From Bacillus sp. FJAT-49736 (lineage in GTDB: Bacteria > Bacillota > Bacilli > Bacillales > Bacillaceae_C): DNA of 64,000 nt. A program made the translations under genes and the position numbers. Below, piece by piece: positions 1 to 9,844 of the stretch (positions are counted from its first letter, which is position 1; each line of letters opens with the position of its first letter). The notes under the pieces were generated by a model. The model was not told the origin of the DNA and searched no databases. It saw only the letters and a list, made by a program, of their open reading frames with translations. The DNA lies in contig NZ_JAGYPI010000001.1 of the NCBI RefSeq assembly GCF_018343615.1, positions 1,568,960-1,632,959 on the forward strand, in the 5' to 3' direction.

Positions 1-190
1 CCATATCATCGACTGTAACAGGTATTGTCGAATCGTATCCTAAAACGACCATTCCTAACGAATCACCCACTAATATCATGTCAATACCTGCTTGCTCGAC
101 AAGCTTAGCACTTGGAAAATCATATGCTGTTAACATGGATATTTTTTCAGCAGTCTCCTTCATTTTCAGAAAATCCGTTGTTTGCTTCAT
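1..190 (-). CDS. panB: 3-methyl-2-oxobutanoate hydroxymethyltransferase, N-terminal part (cut by window edge)
   Basis: This gene makes ketopantoate, the first committed step of pantothenate (CoA) synthesis, by hydroxymethyl transfer from methylene-tetrahydrofolate to ketoisovalerate. Translating the minus strand from the ATG at 188-190 gives [18 protein letters not shown], then [12 protein letters not shown] and [14 protein letters not shown]. The last two are the conserved N-terminal PanB motifs around the metal-binding Asp. Only about 63 residues are in the window. A ribosome-binding site (GAGAGGGGA) lies just upstream of the ATG. The order cca-birA-panB matches B. subtilis, where panC and panD follow, so they are expected to the left of the window. 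A terminator hairpin and a MITE-like repeat separate it from birA, so it probably has its own promoter. Confidence 0.93.
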   Translation of the reverse strand, partial: MKQTTDFLKMKETAEKISMLTAYDFPSAKLVEQAGIDMILVGDSLGMVVLGYDSTIPVTVDDM

Positions 191-274
191 GCAAATTCCC
201 CTCTCATAAATTGTTCAGGCGGTACCTTAAACCTGCCCTTACAATGGGAAGAAGGTGAAACACTTTTGTTGATA

Positions 275-369
275 ATAATTAAGGCTATTTTCGCATAGAT
301 TGTTGCCGTACCAAATAAGTTCAACAACCCGTATAACTGTAATACTTTTACAAAAATAGCCATAATTAA
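275..369 (+). repeat. MITE-like element, family B, short copy, with perfect 8-bp target duplication
   Basis: The element proper is 283-361 (79 bp). It begins GGCTATTTTCGC and ends AAAATAGCC, an inverted repeat. It is flanked on both sides by the identical octamer ATAATTAA (275-282 and 362-369), which reads as a target-site duplication. It shares its left 25 bp or so with the copies at 36488-36648 and 44888-45072 but lacks most of their interior. No open reading frame of note lies inside. The 190-572 gap otherwise holds the birA terminator and AT-rich leader sequence. Confidence 0.75.
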
Positions 370-372
370 AGT

Positions 373-405
373 TAAAAAGGAGTCCCTCAAGGCAGAAGGA
401 CTCCT
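373..405 (-). terminator. Rho-independent terminator downstream of birA
   Basis: On the minus strand AGGAGTCC (398-405) pairs with GGACTCCT (378-385), followed by a run of T. It closes the mgsA/bsh/cca/birA transcript before panB. Confidence 0.75.
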
Positions 406-572
406 GTAGCAGCTTTCTTTTTGTTTCGACCCTCTGTCCCCGTCCATATTGGATCAAGGCAGAACAATATTCAATTAAATAAAGCTAAAAAAAGGTGCAG
501 TTCCTAAGGATACTACCCATTCAAAGTATAGCAAATTTATTTTTAATTGACTATTATTTTTAAACCAGCATA

Positions 573-1553
573 TTACTTAATTTCGATGTCTGCGGAGTAT
601 ATCTCATGGATTTTTCCTGTATTGTCCTGTATTTTTAGTACCCCATCATCTGTAATACCTAAAGCTTTGCCAGAAATATTTCCGGATATGGTTCGAGCTA
701 CAATATCCTTACCTAAAGATACAGCATAGCTTTCCCAAAGGAGTTTTAAAGGAGCAAATCCTTGCTCTAAATAAAGCAAATAATACTTCTCGAGTTTTTC
801 TAGAATCCTTTTTACTAGGTCTGAACGGGATATTTCCTTTCCTGATTCTATGGATAAAGAGGTTGCAACCTGCTGTAATTCCAAAGGAAAATCATCCTTC
901 TTCTGATTTACATTCATTCCAATCCCCATTATAATGGCATTTATTTTATCTGAATCAGCTTGTAGTTCTGTTAAAATCCCCGTAATTTTTTTACCGTTTA
1001 GTAAAAGATCATTAGGCCATTTTATATCCGGACTTATTCCGCAAATATCCTCAATAGCTTGCGAAACTGCAACAGCAGCAATTAATGTAAATTGAGGTGC
1101 TTTTCCCGGAGGAAGCGTTGGCCTTAAAACAAGGCTCATCCAAATACCAGTATATTTAGGTGAATGCCAATTTCGGGCTAATCTACCTCGCCCATTTGTT
1201 TGTTCCTCCGCAATAACAAGAGTGCCATGAGGACAGCCATCCTGTGCAAGCCTATGTGCGATCTTTTGAGTGGAGTCCGTTGATTCAAAATAATGGATGG
1301 ACTTCCCTAATTCGTTGGTTTTGAGCCCTAATCTCAATTCATTTTCGGTGATATTCTTTGGGGTTCCGACAATTCTATAGCCTTTATTGCGAATTGCTTC
1401 TAATTCAAATCCTTCTTTTCGAAGTTCCTCCATATGCTTCCATATGGCAGTTCTTGAACATCCTAAAATATCTGCTAAAGCTTGTCCTGAAAGAAACTCG
1501 CCATTTGCATTTGAAAAAGCATCAATCAGTTTTGTTCTCGTTGGTGATTGCAC
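573..1553 (-). CDS. birA: Bifunctional biotin--[biotin carboxyl carrier protein] ligase / biotin operon repressor
   Basis: BirA activates biotin with ATP and attaches it to biotin carboxyl carrier proteins. The longer class also represses biotin genes. At 326 aa this is the long class. Residues 1-60 form a winged helix-turn-helix (GCSRTAIWKHMEELRKEG), residue 120 or so carries the biotin/AMP-binding GRGRLAR-NWHS motif, KWPNDLLLNGKK is the catalytic core near 180, and a small C-terminal SH3-like domain follows. The start is GTG at 1551-1553, 32 bp inside the end of cca, with AGGGGTGG upstream. The overlap implies cotranscription with cca, as in B. subtilis. Confidence 0.95.
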   Translation of the reverse strand: MQSPTRTKLIDAFSNANGEFLSGQALADILGCSRTAIWKHMEELRKEGFELEAIRNKGYRIVGTPKNITENELRLGLKTNELGKSIHYFESTDSTQKIAHRLAQDGCPHGTLVIAEEQTNGRGRLARNWHSPKYTGIWMSLVLRPTLPPGKAPQFTLIAAVAVSQAIEDICGISPDIKWPNDLLLNGKKITGILTELQADSDKINAIIMGIGMNVNQKKDDFPLELQQVATSLSIESGKEISRSDLVKRILEKLEKYYLLYLEQGFAPLKLLWESYAVSLGKDIVARTISGNISGKALGITDDGVLKIQDNTGKIHEIYSADIEIK

Positions 1554-2730
1554 GATTTGTAATCCACCCCTTTATTGCTTCTTTATTGTTATTTACTTTT
1601 CTTAAGAGAACTGCCTCTTCTATTCTATTTAGCATCTTTTTAATCCATGGTCCGGGACTCTGTTCAAACCATCTCATTAAATCCGTACCACTCACTGCTA
1701 ATTCATCCCTGCTTTTAATAACCATTTGGTTGAATTTATTAGACAATTCCTTATATATTCCAGCAGTGCTTACATTTTTTAATGTGCGATAAACTGTTTC
1801 GATATCTATTGCCATTTCTAAATTCAAAGGGTATAAATCAATAATGGACCATTCTCGGGCATGTTTGTTTTTTAAAGCATGTAAACAGGTCACTAAATAT
1901 TTGATTTTTTGATTAGAATGGCGCCACTTTTTCAAATAGACAGCTGGATCACCAGTTTGCAAGTACAGCATTATTAGCCATATTTGATTTTCTGAGAGGG
2001 AATCTATATTAAAATGAATACATTTGGTTAATGAACTTTTCGTTTCAGCAGCACCTGGTAAATAATCCACTAGAGTAGACTGTAAAAGTAAAGACAATGC
2101 TTTTCTTTTAGCGGTGCCATTCAATAACTTAACAAATTCATTGGTCATTCGTTCCACTGCAATAAATTTTAACAGACTGGCGTTTTGAAACAGAGCTTGT
2201 TCCGTACATGGTTCAATATTAAAATTCAACTTACTAACGAACCGAACTGCCCTCATCATTCGGAGAGCATCTTCGTGAAAACGTTCGTCTGCTTTACCTA
2301 CAGTGCGAATAATACCATCTTCGATATCCCTTCTACCATTAAATGGATCCTCCAATTCACCATACTGATTCATGGCTATTGCATTCATGGTAAAATCTCG
2401 TCGTTTTAAATCCCCTTCGAGCGATCTAATAAATTCTACCTTATCGGGATGTCTATAATCCTTATACTCTGTCTCTGCTCTAAAAGTGGTAATTTCATAG
2501 TTCTCTTTATTATAGAAAACTAAAACGGTCCCATGCTCTATTCCGACATCGACTGTATTTGTAAAAATTGCTTTGATTTCCTCTGGTCTTGCAGATGTGG
2601 CAATGTCAACATCCGATATAGTTCGGTTTAACAGAAGATCACGAATAGCTCCTCCGACAAAATATGCTTCATATCCATTGGACTCAATTTTTTGCAAAAT
2701 CGGCAAAGCACTCAGGAATGGTTCCTTCAT
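1522..2730 (-). CDS. cca: CCA tRNA nucleotidyltransferase
   Basis: This class II nucleotidyltransferase adds or repairs the 3' CCA end of tRNAs using CTP and ATP. The head domain shows [10 protein letters not shown] near residue 26 and the metal-binding pair in SDVDIATSA near residue 40. [12 protein letters not shown] follows, then the neck motif with [16 protein letters not shown]. The length (402 aa) is usual for the bacillar enzyme. Its start overlaps the bshA stop by 4 bp (ATGA), and its 3' end overlaps birA, so it sits in the middle of a tightly packed operon. Confidence 0.96.
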   Translation of the reverse strand: MKEPFLSALPILQKIESNGYEAYFVGGAIRDLLLNRTISDVDIATSARPEEIKAIFTNTVDVGIEHGTVLVFYNKENYEITTFRAETEYKDYRHPDKVEFIRSLEGDLKRRDFTMNAIAMNQYGELEDPFNGRRDIEDGIIRTVGKADERFHEDALRMMRAVRFVSKLNFNIEPCTEQALFQNASLLKFIAVERMTNEFVKLLNGTAKRKALSLLLQSTLVDYLPGAAETKSSLTKCIHFNIDSLSENQIWLIMLYLQTGDPAVYLKKWRHSNQKIKYLVTCLHALKNKHAREWSIIDLYPLNLEMAIDIETVYRTLKNVSTAGIYKELSNKFNQMVIKSRDELAVSGTDLMRWFEQSPGPWIKKMLNRIEEAVLLRKVNNNKEAIKGWITNRAITNENKTD

Positions 2731-3872
2731 TGAACCACACCTTTTAGCAATAAGTGATAATAGATTTCCTCATACTGATCCACAATTTTTCGCGACATAA
2801 AATCCTCTTTAACACTTTCCATTGCATTATTGGAAAACACATCATGAAGAATCGGATCTTTTAATAAAAGCAGTGCCTTTTCAGCAATGGCTTCAATATC
2901 CCCGACCTCACAAATATATCCGTTTTTCCCATCCTGAATAACTTCAGGAATGCCACCGATATTGGTTCCGATACAAGGAACACCACATGCCATTGCTTCA
3001 AGGGCAACCAATCCGAAGCTTTCCTTTTGAGAAAGCAGGAGTTTCAGATCGCTAATCGAATATAGCTCTTCTAAGCTATCCTGTCTGCCTAAAAGTAACA
3101 CACGATCCTGTAGTTTCAAATCATTTACTAATTTGCAAACTGGAGTCATTTCAGGACCATCACCTACTAATAATAATTTCGCAGACACTGATTCACTAAT
3201 TTTTGCAAAAGCTCTTACTACATCCTGAACTCTTTTAACCGCACGAAAATTAGATACATGAATAATAACCTTTTCATCTGGGAGTATTCCATATTCTGAA
3301 CGTAAATGGTGTGCGTCTACCTTTTTGTAGACTCGTTCATCAATAAAATTGTACACGGTTTGAATATCTTTTGCCGGCTGTATTAAGTCATGTGTTTGTT
3401 GGACAAGAGCTTTTGAAACAGCGGTTACAAAATCAGATTGCTCAATTCCAAAACGAATAGCATCTGTTAGAGAGGGATCATACCCTAATACTGTAATATC
3501 TGTCCCATGTAAAGTAGTTACAATCTTTAAATCCGTATTAGCCATTTGTTTTGCAAGAATGGCACAAATAGCATGAGGAATTGCATAATGAACATGAAGA
3601 ATGTTCAGTTTTTCCCTTTTTGCAACCTCAGCCATTTTACTTGCCAAAGCAATATCATATGGAGGGTATTGGAATACAGAGTACTGATTCACCTCCACCT
3701 GATGAAAAAAAATATTAGGATACATTTTGTTTAGTCTAAATGGGATGCTGGATGTAATAAAGTGAATTTCATGACCGCGCTCCGCAAGAAGCTTTCCTAA
3801 TTCAGTAGCAATAACACCTGAACCTCCTACACTAGGATAACAGGTGATGCCGATTTTTAATTTAGTTTCCAT
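2727..3872 (-). CDS. bshA: N-acetyl-alpha-D-glucosaminyl L-malate synthase (bacillithiol step 1)
   Basis: BshA transfers GlcNAc from UDP-GlcNAc to L-malate, the first step of bacillithiol synthesis. It is a GT4-type glycosyltransferase: the glycine-rich YPSVGGSGV loop is at residues 12-20, LLVGDGPE is mid-protein, and the donor-site motif [18 protein letters not shown] is near residue 290. It has 381 aa, the usual family size. Its first 16 bp overlap the end of bshB1, the gene for the next enzyme. ypdA at 43863-44831, which reduces bacillithiol disulfide, belongs to the same redox system. Confidence 0.95.
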   Translation of the reverse strand: METKLKIGITCYPSVGGSGVIATELGKLLAERGHEIHFITSSIPFRLNKMYPNIFFHQVEVNQYSVFQYPPYDIALASKMAEVAKREKLNILHVHYAIPHAICAILAKQMANTDLKIVTTLHGTDITVLGYDPSLTDAIRFGIEQSDFVTAVSKALVQQTHDLIQPAKDIQTVYNFIDERVYKKVDAHHLRSEYGILPDEKVIIHVSNFRAVKRVQDVVRAFAKISESVSAKLLLVGDGPEMTPVCKLVNDLKLQDRVLLLGRQDSLEELYSISDLKLLLSQKESFGLVALEAMACGVPCIGTNIGGIPEVIQDGKNGYICEVGDIEAIAEKALLLLKDPILHDVFSNNAMESVKEDFMSRKIVDQYEEIYYHLLLKGVVQ

Positions 3873-4573
3873 TCTGCATTCACATCCAAATTAAGTAGAA
3901 TCGGTTTCTTTGTCTTAAAACCTTCTGCATAAGTAACCTCTGCTTCTTTGCCAAATAGCCGTTCGCGAGCCTGTAGTGTTTCAATATATCCCTCTGTAAG
4001 CGGTGTTTTAACCCCATTTTCGGAGAAAGTAAATTGACTTTTATATGCATAAAGACTTTCAAGCTTTTTATTCATATAATCAGTAATATCCACCATGAAA
4101 TCCGGATGGTGAAAACCATTTATCATGTAATTATATAAGGATTTTGGTTTATGTACCATTGTTTCTAATTTCGTTTGAAACTTCCGAATTCCGGCTGAAA
4201 AAAATGCCTCCTCCACTAAATAGGAGCAATTTGCGTGATCCGGGTGGCGATCTTCATTATAAGGTGCAAATACTAGAGTTGGTTTGTACTGGCGAATAAC
4301 TTCAACAATTTTTCGGATATTTTCCTCATTTTTAAATAATCCCCGATCTGGAATATTTAGGGTTATCCGCTCGGTCACACCCAAGATTTGTGCAGCTGCA
4401 TTCGCTTCCTCTATTCTGGATTCTACCGTCCCATTAGAAGATAATTCAGCATGTGTTAAATCACAAATGACTACCTTCTTTCCTTCCTTGGCCCATTTTG
4501 CAATAGAGCCGCCCATTCCTATCTCCACATCATCTGCATGTGCCCCAAAAGCTAATATATCTATGTTTTTCAT
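3857..4573 (-). CDS. bshB1: Bacillithiol biosynthesis deacetylase BshB1
   Basis: BshB1 removes the acetyl group from GlcNAc-malate, giving the glucosaminyl-malate to which cysteine is later added. The PIG-L/LmbE family zinc motif AHADDVEIG is at residues 12-20, and the second ligand motif HPDHANC is near residue 116. It has 238 aa, as expected. Its ATG overlaps the mgsA stop (ATGA), and its end overlaps bshA, so the two successive bacillithiol enzymes are translationally coupled. Confidence 0.95.
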   Translation of the reverse strand: MKNIDILAFGAHADDVEIGMGGSIAKWAKEGKKVVICDLTHAELSSNGTVESRIEEANAAAQILGVTERITLNIPDRGLFKNEENIRKIVEVIRQYKPTLVFAPYNEDRHPDHANCSYLVEEAFFSAGIRKFQTKLETMVHKPKSLYNYMINGFHHPDFMVDITDYMNKKLESLYAYKSQFTFSENGVKTPLTEGYIETLQARERLFGKEAEVTYAEGFKTKKPILLNLDVNAEWKLN

Positions 4574-4977
4574 TCCACTTCACCTCTGGTAATCGTTCTC
4601 CAGCTGATATCCCCTTTTTCCAATCCTCTAATTAATACTTCTGCCGTTCCCATATTAGTAGCAAGTGGAACAGAGTAAACATCACATAATCTCATTAATG
4701 CAGTTACATCTGGTTCATGCGGCTGCGCTGTTAATGGATCCCGAAAAAAAATAACTATATCCAGAAGATTTTTTGCAATCAAGGCACCAATTTGTTGATC
4801 TCCCCCATAAGGACCGGATTGGAAACGGTGCACATTCATTCCGGTTGCTTCTGTTATTCTTTTGCCAGTCGTACCGGTTGCATATAGATGATGATTTTCA
4901 AAAATATGTTGATAAGCTGTTACAAATCTTACCATATCATCCTTCTTCTTATCGTGAGCAATTAATGCAATCTCCAT
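4570..4977 (-). CDS. mgsA: Methylglyoxal synthase
   Basis: MgsA converts dihydroxyacetone phosphate to methylglyoxal and phosphate, a bypass that frees phosphate. The short single-domain protein shows the N-terminal [15 protein letters not shown], the phosphate loop [22 protein letters not shown] with the catalytic Asp region, and [12 protein letters not shown], all hallmarks. An upstream in-frame extension of 16 codons is open, but the ATG at 4975-4977 has AAGGGGATG eight bases upstream and matches family N-termini, so that start is used (135 aa). Bacillithiol detoxifies methylglyoxal, so placement just before bshB1-bshA makes sense. Confidence 0.95.
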   Translation of the reverse strand: MEIALIAHDKKKDDMVRFVTAYQHIFENHHLYATGTTGKRITEATGMNVHRFQSGPYGGDQQIGALIAKNLLDIVIFFRDPLTAQPHEPDVTALMRLCDVYSVPLATNMGTAEVLIRGLEKGDISWRTITRGEVE

Positions 4978-4999
4978 TTTACACATCCCCTTAATTGGA

Positions 5000-5800
5000 C
5001 TATTCCAATATATATTCCAAACCATATACTAGTGTACTAAGATTCAAAACTGTTTCAATACACACTTTAACCCCTGACATGAAAGAGGCTCTGTTATATG
5101 AATCATGGCGAATGGTTAAGGATTGACCATCTGCTCCGAATATTACTTGTTGATGTGCTATTAACCCAGGAAGCCTTACGCTATGAATATGCATCCCTTC
5201 ATAGTTTGCTCCTCTGGCACCGGTCAATGTTTCTTTCTCGTTAACGTGGCCTTGTTCCTTTTTATGACGAGTTTCAGAAATCATCTGCGCCGTTTTTACA
5301 GCAGTACCGGAAGGAGCGTCAAGCTTTTGATCATGATGTAATTCAATAATCTCCACATTTGGAAAAAACTTCGCAGCCATTTTGGAAAACTTCATCATAA
5401 GAACTGCGCCAATCGCAAAGTTTGGGGCAATAATGCATCCAATTTCCTTCTCCTCAGCTAATTCCTTTAATTCATTCAATTGATCTTCCGTAAATCCCGT
5501 CGTGCCTACAACAGGTCTGACTCCATATTGAATGGCAGTTTTTGTATGTAAGTATCCCGTTTCCGGAGTTGTTAAATCAACTAGTACATCAGCATTGCTT
5601 TTTTGCAAGCATTCCTCTAAATTCGTATAAATTGGAACTTCGATATTGGCAAAACCATTAATATCGGAAAGTAGCATTCCGTTATTTTTATGGTCTAAAA
5701 CACCAACCAGTTCAAATCCTTCCGTTTCTTGAACCATTTTAACTGCCTCTTGGCCCATTCTTCCTCTTGGGCCAGCTATGATAATTCTCACCTTATTCAT
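5000..5800 (-). CDS. dapB: 4-hydroxy-tetrahydrodipicolinate reductase
   Basis: DapB reduces hydroxy-tetrahydrodipicolinate with NAD(P)H in the lysine/diaminopimelate branch, which also supplies dipicolinate for spores. The N-terminal nucleotide fold shows AGPRGRMGQ. The catalytic segment [15 protein letters not shown] carries the HH pair and the Lys, and [10 protein letters not shown] is conserved. It has 266 aa, the family norm. AAGGAG precedes the ATG. It lies 22 bp before mgsA and is part of the same transcript. Confidence 0.96.
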   Translation of the reverse strand: MNKVRIIIAGPRGRMGQEAVKMVQETEGFELVGVLDHKNNGMLLSDINGFANIEVPIYTNLEECLQKSNADVLVDLTTPETGYLHTKTAIQYGVRPVVGTTGFTEDQLNELKELAEEKEIGCIIAPNFAIGAVLMMKFSKMAAKFFPNVEIIELHHDQKLDAPSGTAVKTAQMISETRHKKEQGHVNEKETLTGARGANYEGMHIHSVRLPGLIAHQQVIFGADGQSLTIRHDSYNRASFMSGVKVCIETVLNLSTLVYGLEYILE

Positions 5801-5839
5801 TCGGAATCTCCTTTTTCTTTGGTTATCACTTCTATCATT

Positions 5840-6166
5840 TTACTTCCTTGTCCAACGATCTTTATCTCTAGTATTAAATTTATGCATTACCTGGTTATGA
5901 GCTTCCTCCAGATCTATTTTTAAGGAATTTGCAAGACACATTATAACAAACTGTAAATCCCCCAGCTCTTCTTCTATTGTTTTTTCTTTTTCCGTATTTT
6001 TCTTCGGTTTTTCACCATAATAATGATTAATCTCGCGAGCAAGCTCCCCTAGTTCTTCCGTTAGCCTCGCAAGCATTGCAAGTGGGCCAAAATAACCTTC
6101 CTTAAATTGACCAATATATTGGTCAACTTCCTTTTGCATTTCTTTTATAGTTTTATTATAGCTCAA
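5840..6166 (-). CDS. ypjD: MazG-like nucleotide pyrophosphohydrolase
   Basis: This is a small (108 aa) all-alpha MazG-family protein that would cleave (d)NTPs to monophosphate and pyrophosphate, a house-cleaning role. The metal-binding motifs EELGELAREI and EEELGDLQFVI are visible. The start is TTG at 6164-6166, spaced after AGGGGTG, and agrees with the beginning of homologues. The next in-frame ATG (residue 10) would cut into the conserved region. It is the first gene of the ypjD-dapB-mgsA-bsh-cca-birA run and lies divergent from the YitT-family gene. Confidence 0.9.
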   Translation of the reverse strand: MSYNKTIKEMQKEVDQYIGQFKEGYFGPLAMLARLTEELGELAREINHYYGEKPKKNTEKEKTIEEELGDLQFVIMCLANSLKIDLEEAHNQVMHKFNTRDKDRWTRK

Positions 6167-6276
6167 TACATAAGCACCCCTGTCAAAAATATCTGATACA
6201 GCAAAATATTTCCCATTACCATGTTAGCCAATTATCTTTTTATTTACAAATAATTTAAATGAATTCCATAATCTAA

Positions 6277-6305
6277 TTGATAGTTTTCTTGGCATTATAT
6301 ATAAT
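6277..6305 (+). promoter_or_regulatory. Sigma-A promoter for the YitT-family gene
   Basis: TTGATA (6277-6282), a 17-bp spacer and a perfect TATAAT (6300-6305), about 57 bp before the start codon. This is among the strongest vegetative promoters visible in the window. Confidence 0.8.
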
Positions 6306-6361
6306 AAGGTCGCTGAGCTATGAAATTATGCCTGTTATACATATATAGGAGGAACTGCTGC

Positions 6362-7234
6362 ATGACTTTTGATTTAAAAGTAAAAAATATCCTCTTTATT
6401 TTATTGGGGTCTGCCATTTTTGGTTTTGGGATTGTCCATTTTAATATGGAGAATCATCTTGCCGAAGGGGGCTTTACTGGTATCACCTTAATTCTGTATG
6501 CAAAATTTGGAATAAATCCGTCTTATACGAATTTGGCTTTGAATATTCCTGTTTTCTTCATTGGGTGGAAAATGCTTGGAAAGAAATCGTTTTTATACAC
6601 TTTAATTGGTACAGTGGGAACTTCCGTATTTTTGTGGGTTTTTCAAAGAGATCACTTAAGTTTTCCATTGACTGATGATTTATTCTTGGCTGCACTTTTT
6701 GCCGGTGTATTCATCGGGATAGGACTTGGTATAATTTTTCGGTATGGCGGAACTTCCGGTGGGGTGGATATCATCGCTAGATTAGCCTTTAAATATAAAG
6801 GCTGGGCAATGGGAAGAACAATGTTTGTTTTCGATGCATGCGTTATTACTCTGTCACTCATTACTTATTTAGACTATCGACAGGCAATGTATACTCTAGT
6901 TGCAGTATTTGTCGGTGCAAGGGTAATTGATTTCATGCAGGAAGGTGCATATACAGCAAGAGGCACCTTAATTATTTCTGAAAAACATGAGGAAATTTCA
7001 GAAAAGATAATGAAGGAAATGGAACGAGGAGTTACAGTATTAAAAGGTCATGGTTCTTATACAAAAGAAGATAAAGAAGTATTATACTGTGTCGTCGGCA
7101 AGAATGAAATTGCTCGATTAAAAGGTATTATTAATTCAGTCGATCCGCATGCCTTTGTTTCTGTAACTATTGTACACGATGTGCTTGGCGAAGGATTTAC
7201 CTTAGATGAAAATAAACAACCGATTGAGAGTTAA
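6362..7234 (+). CDS. ypjC: YitT-family (DUF2179) membrane protein
   Basis: This multi-pass membrane protein has about five transmembrane segments in the first 200 residues (e.g. ILFILLGSAIFGFGIVHF) with a glycine-rich RYGGTSGGVDIIAR stretch. A cytosolic DUF2179 domain follows (ARGTLIIISEK-like, GSYTKEDKEVLYCVV). The molecular function of the family is unknown. The ATG at 6362 follows AGGAGG, while a further 14 upstream codons are open but lack such a site. The position between ypjD and ypjB matches B. subtilis ypjC. A repeat element of family A begins at its stop codon and a terminator follows. Confidence 0.85.
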   Translation: MTFDLKVKNILFILLGSAIFGFGIVHFNMENHLAEGGFTGITLILYAKFGINPSYTNLALNIPVFFIGWKMLGKKSFLYTLIGTVGTSVFLWVFQRDHLSFPLTDDLFLAALFAGVFIGIGLGIIFRYGGTSGGVDIIARLAFKYKGWAMGRTMFVFDACVITLSLITYLDYRQAMYTLVAVFVGARVIDFMQEGAYTARGTLIISEKHEEISEKIMKEMERGVTVLKGHGSYTKEDKEVLYCVVGKNEIARLKGIINSVDPHAFVSVTIVHDVLGEGFTLDENKQPIES

Positions 7235-7490
7235 AGAAATAAAGTACAGGTGCCTTGGACAGTGGTGTATGGGTGAGTGAAAATTGCAGTGTATTTTCAC
7301 CGAGTGAAAATTGCAGTGTATTTTCACCGAGTGAAAATTGCACTGTATTTTTACTTTTGGTGTTTTCGATGCAAGATTCAACTAACACTCATAGGTATAT
7401 GTCGATTTTCACTTTTCGAAAGGCGTAGACGTACAAATGCGATAGGCATCGGAGCTTGACGTAGAGAATGTTTTTCTTAAAATATCCACA
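7235..7490 (+). repeat. Family A element, copy 1: head, three hairpin units, tail
   Basis: The element starts at the ypjC stop. The head contains GGTGCCTTGG and GGTGTATGGGTGAGTG (7247-7279). Three units with 27-bp period follow at 7277-7303, 7304-7330 and 7331-7354, each with arms GTGAAAAT and ATTTTCAC (the third arm is ATTTTTAC). The tail has GGAGCTTGACGTAGA near 7450. It ends just before the ypjC terminator and fills the gap to yugP. Confidence 0.8.
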
Positions 7491-7513
7491 AGTTTTTATT
7501 TTATAAACATGAG

Positions 7514-7543
7514 AACCGGGCACCTTTTGGTACCCGGTTTTTT
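7514..7543 (+). terminator. Terminator of ypjC
   Basis: AACCGGGCACC pairs with GGTACCCGGTT, followed by TTTTTT on the plus strand. It sits beyond the family A element, so the element should be transcribed in the ypjC mRNA. Confidence 0.85.
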
Positions 7544-7574
7544 GTTATATTCTTATTAGTCTATAACTGCATTC

Positions 7575-8258
7575 TTAATCATCGTTTCGACTCATATTTG
7601 TAAAGATTAACAGCATTCTCAGTAATTCTATGACAGCAACCGCCGCTGCGGCTACATATGTTAATGCTGCTGCATTTAAGACTTTACGTGCATGCCGCTC
7701 TTCAAGATTGTCTATAATGCCTAATCCGACAAGCTGATTCATAGCCCTCGATGATGCATTAAATTCAACTGGTAGCGTTACAAGCTGGAACAAAACGCCT
7801 GCAGCCATCAAAATAATACCAATTAAAAGCATGTTTGGAATTTGCGAGAACATTCCAATCATTAAAAATATCCAAGAAGCATTTGAGCCAATATTGGCAA
7901 CCGGAACTAAAGAATGGCGGAATCGCAATGCCGCATAATGATCTTTATCCTGGATTGCATGACCAACTTCATGCGCCGCTACAGCTGCGCCTGCTACAGA
8001 ATATCCATGATAATTAGCAGATGATAAATGAACGGTTTTAGATGCAGGATTATAATGGTCGCTTAAAAAGCCTTGGTGTTCAATAACCTGTACATCATAT
8101 AATCCATTTTCATCTAGAATTTTTCTTGCAACTTGTGCTCCGTTCATTCTAGCGGTAGACTCAACCTTGGAGTATTTTCCAAAAGTACTTTTCACTCTAA
8201 GTTGTGCCCATATTGGAATTAATGCAATAATGATAAAGTAGATGAAAAACAACCCCAT
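7575..8258 (-). CDS. yugP: Zinc-dependent membrane metalloprotease, YugP family
   Basis: This is a membrane-bound protease of the neutral zinc metallopeptidase type 2 family. The zinc motif HEVGHAIQ (HExxH) is near residue 97. A transmembrane helix lies at residues 2-18 (LFFIYFIIIALIPIW), others follow the motif (ASWIFLMIGMF, MLLIGIILMAAGVLF), and one is at the C-terminus (AAAAVAVIELL). The length of 227 aa fits the family. The substrate is unknown. In B. subtilis yugP lies elsewhere, so its place between ypjC and ypjB is a local rearrangement. It has its own GGAGG before the ATG. Confidence 0.88.
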   Translation of the reverse strand: MGLFFIYFIIIALIPIWAQLRVKSTFGKYSKVESTARMNGAQVARKILDENGLYDVQVIEHQGFLSDHYNPASKTVHLSSANYHGYSVAGAAVAAHEVGHAIQDKDHYAALRFRHSLVPVANIGSNASWIFLMIGMFSQIPNMLLIGIILMAAGVLFQLVTLPVEFNASSRAMNQLVGLGIIDNLEERHARKVLNAAALTYVAAAAVAVIELLRMLLIFTNMSRNDD

Positions 8259-8316
8259 TGTAAACCTCCATAATAATTAATATTACTAATCATTCTATTC
8301 AATTTTGATAGGCTGG

Positions 8317-9111
8317 TCAATCATTATGCTCTATTCGTTTTTTATCTTGCTTTTGTCCATTATATTTCCGCCAGCCGACATATGAAAGTGTAAAAATAAT
8401 AATGGATCCTGTTGTAAAAATAACCCACCATAGGGAAGGATCGGTTTCGTCTCGAGACATGTCATTAAAAACGTGATCCAAATCATTTCCGAGCTCTTCT
8501 AGTTTTGCCCGTTCAGAAGGATTTTGCATAATACTTCCTCTAAATTTATCAACAAAACTTATTTTTGCATTTAGCTTCTCCAATTGACTAGTTGGAATAT
8601 CAACAGATAAACTTGGTTCAATAATAGAAAGTTCCATTAAGAAAGTATTTAAATTGGCTTGAAATTCATCAAAATCTCCATTTGCCGCAGCCTCTATAGC
8701 ACTTTGAAACGGTGACATAACGGATTCTCTCATATTTGTCCATAGCGGCTGATATTTCGAGTTGAGAGCATCCACCGCCAGGCGAAACGATATTACATAC
8801 TTTAACTTCTGTTCATGTAAAGCTGTATCGTTCGTAATTGCTTCGATAGCCTGATTTTGTACGGAATGGAGCACTCTGACTTCATCCAAACTAAGTAAAT
8901 TCGTCTTTTTAGTATAACCAGAAATTTCATCGGAAAAGGATTGTAGAAGAAGTTTTGCTTCCTTATAGTGCTTCATTTTTGTCAATTGTAATATTTCATC
9001 AGCAGCATTATCCAATTCTTTTAAAGGCATAGATAATGGTGCCGTTGCTTTTGCATGTTGAATGGATAGAAGTATTAATGCTAACAGAAGGAAAATTGTT
9101 TTGATTTTCAT
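8317..9111 (-). CDS. ypjB: Sporulation protein YpjB
   Basis: YpjB is a spore-former protein linked to sporulation whose biochemical role is not known. This 264-aa product has an N-terminal signal sequence (IKTIFLLLALILLSIQHAKA), a long helical extracytoplasmic middle, and a C-terminal transmembrane helix (WWVIFTTGSIIIFTLSYVGW) followed by a basic tail. It is therefore probably exposed on the outer face of the membrane. It begins after GGGGGGACAAGAA and lies 69 bp from ypjA, as in related bacilli. Confidence 0.85.
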   Translation of the reverse strand: MKIKTIFLLLALILLSIQHAKATAPLSMPLKELDNAADEILQLTKMKHYKEAKLLLQSFSDEISGYTKKTNLLSLDEVRVLHSVQNQAIEAITNDTALHEQKLKYVISFRLAVDALNSKYQPLWTNMRESVMSPFQSAIEAAANGDFDEFQANLNTFLMELSIIEPSLSVDIPTSQLEKLNAKISFVDKFRGSIMQNPSERAKLEELGNDLDHVFNDMSRDETDPSLWWVIFTTGSIIIFTLSYVGWRKYNGQKQDKKRIEHND

Positions 9112-9180
9112 TTCTTGTCCCCCCTCAAACTATTACTATATGTATGAATGATGGGACAAGAGTAGACCAAAAAGGACGTA

Positions 9181-9771
9181 TTATAGTGAAAGCTCTAATC
9201 GATTCTTTCGAATGCATAAATAATAGGCAATCAATAAAGAAAGAATACTTAACCAAAATGTAAAATATCCAATTTCGCGAACATATATAAATAGATCTTG
9301 ATATTGAGGAAATTGCATGTAAACGTAGTCAATAATATCATTATGTAAAGTCCAGATCGCCGCTAAAGCAATATGACGCAACTTTATTCTATAAAAAGGA
9401 GCAAACAAAAGACCTTCTATCGCCATTGCACCATGCGAAATAATTAACATGTACCCTTCCCATGGCAAATATCCGGATACCATCTTTGTTAATATATTCA
9501 TTACAACAGCCCAAACACCATACTTAAATAAAGTTACGATAGCAAGAGCTTCAAATAATGGCCAATTACTACGGAACAAAAAAGCAATTAATACGAAAAC
9601 AAAAAACAAGCTAGCGGTTGGACTATCAGGCACAAATGGTATAAATTGTATGGGGGTAATACTAAGCTGTCCTCTATACCAATAGTAACCGTATACAGTA
9701 CCTAGAATATTGATAATTAATAGCATCCATAATATTCTTCGATCCAATAAAAAGGGATAGAGAAAACGCAA
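9181..9771 (-). CDS. ypjA: Membrane protein YpjA (DUF1405)
   Basis: This 196-aa integral membrane protein has about six hydrophobic segments (e.g. ILWMLLIINILGTVYGYYWY, SLFFVFVLIAFLF, FTFWLSILSLLIAYYL) and no recognisable catalytic motif. It is assigned to DUF1405/YpjA from its size, topology and position between ypjB and qcrC. The start is TTG at 9769-9771 after GAGGTG. A role tied to the neighbouring bc complex is possible but is inference only. Confidence 0.8.
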   Translation of the reverse strand: MRFLYPFLLDRRILWMLLIINILGTVYGYYWYRGQLSITPIQFIPFVPDSPTASLFFVFVLIAFLFRSNWPLFEALAIVTLFKYGVWAVVMNILTKMVSGYLPWEGYMLIISHGAMAIEGLLFAPFYRIKLRHIALAAIWTLHNDIIDYVYMQFPQYQDLFIYVREIGYFTFWLSILSLLIAYYLCIRKNRLELSL

Positions 9772-9844
9772 AACTGAAGCACCTCAATCATTACATGGCA
9801 TATTTAACCTATTATTTCATTATTCAAATATTTATATGTGCAAT

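Noticed and set aside
375-410. The birA-panB hairpin as a T-box or other riboswitch
   Set aside because: No T-box sequence or extended conserved leader is visible; it is a plain hairpin with a T tract after birA.
190-457. Reading frames of 72-86 codons between birA and panB
   Set aside because: They run through the MITE and the terminator, lack ribosome sites and have no recognisable composition.
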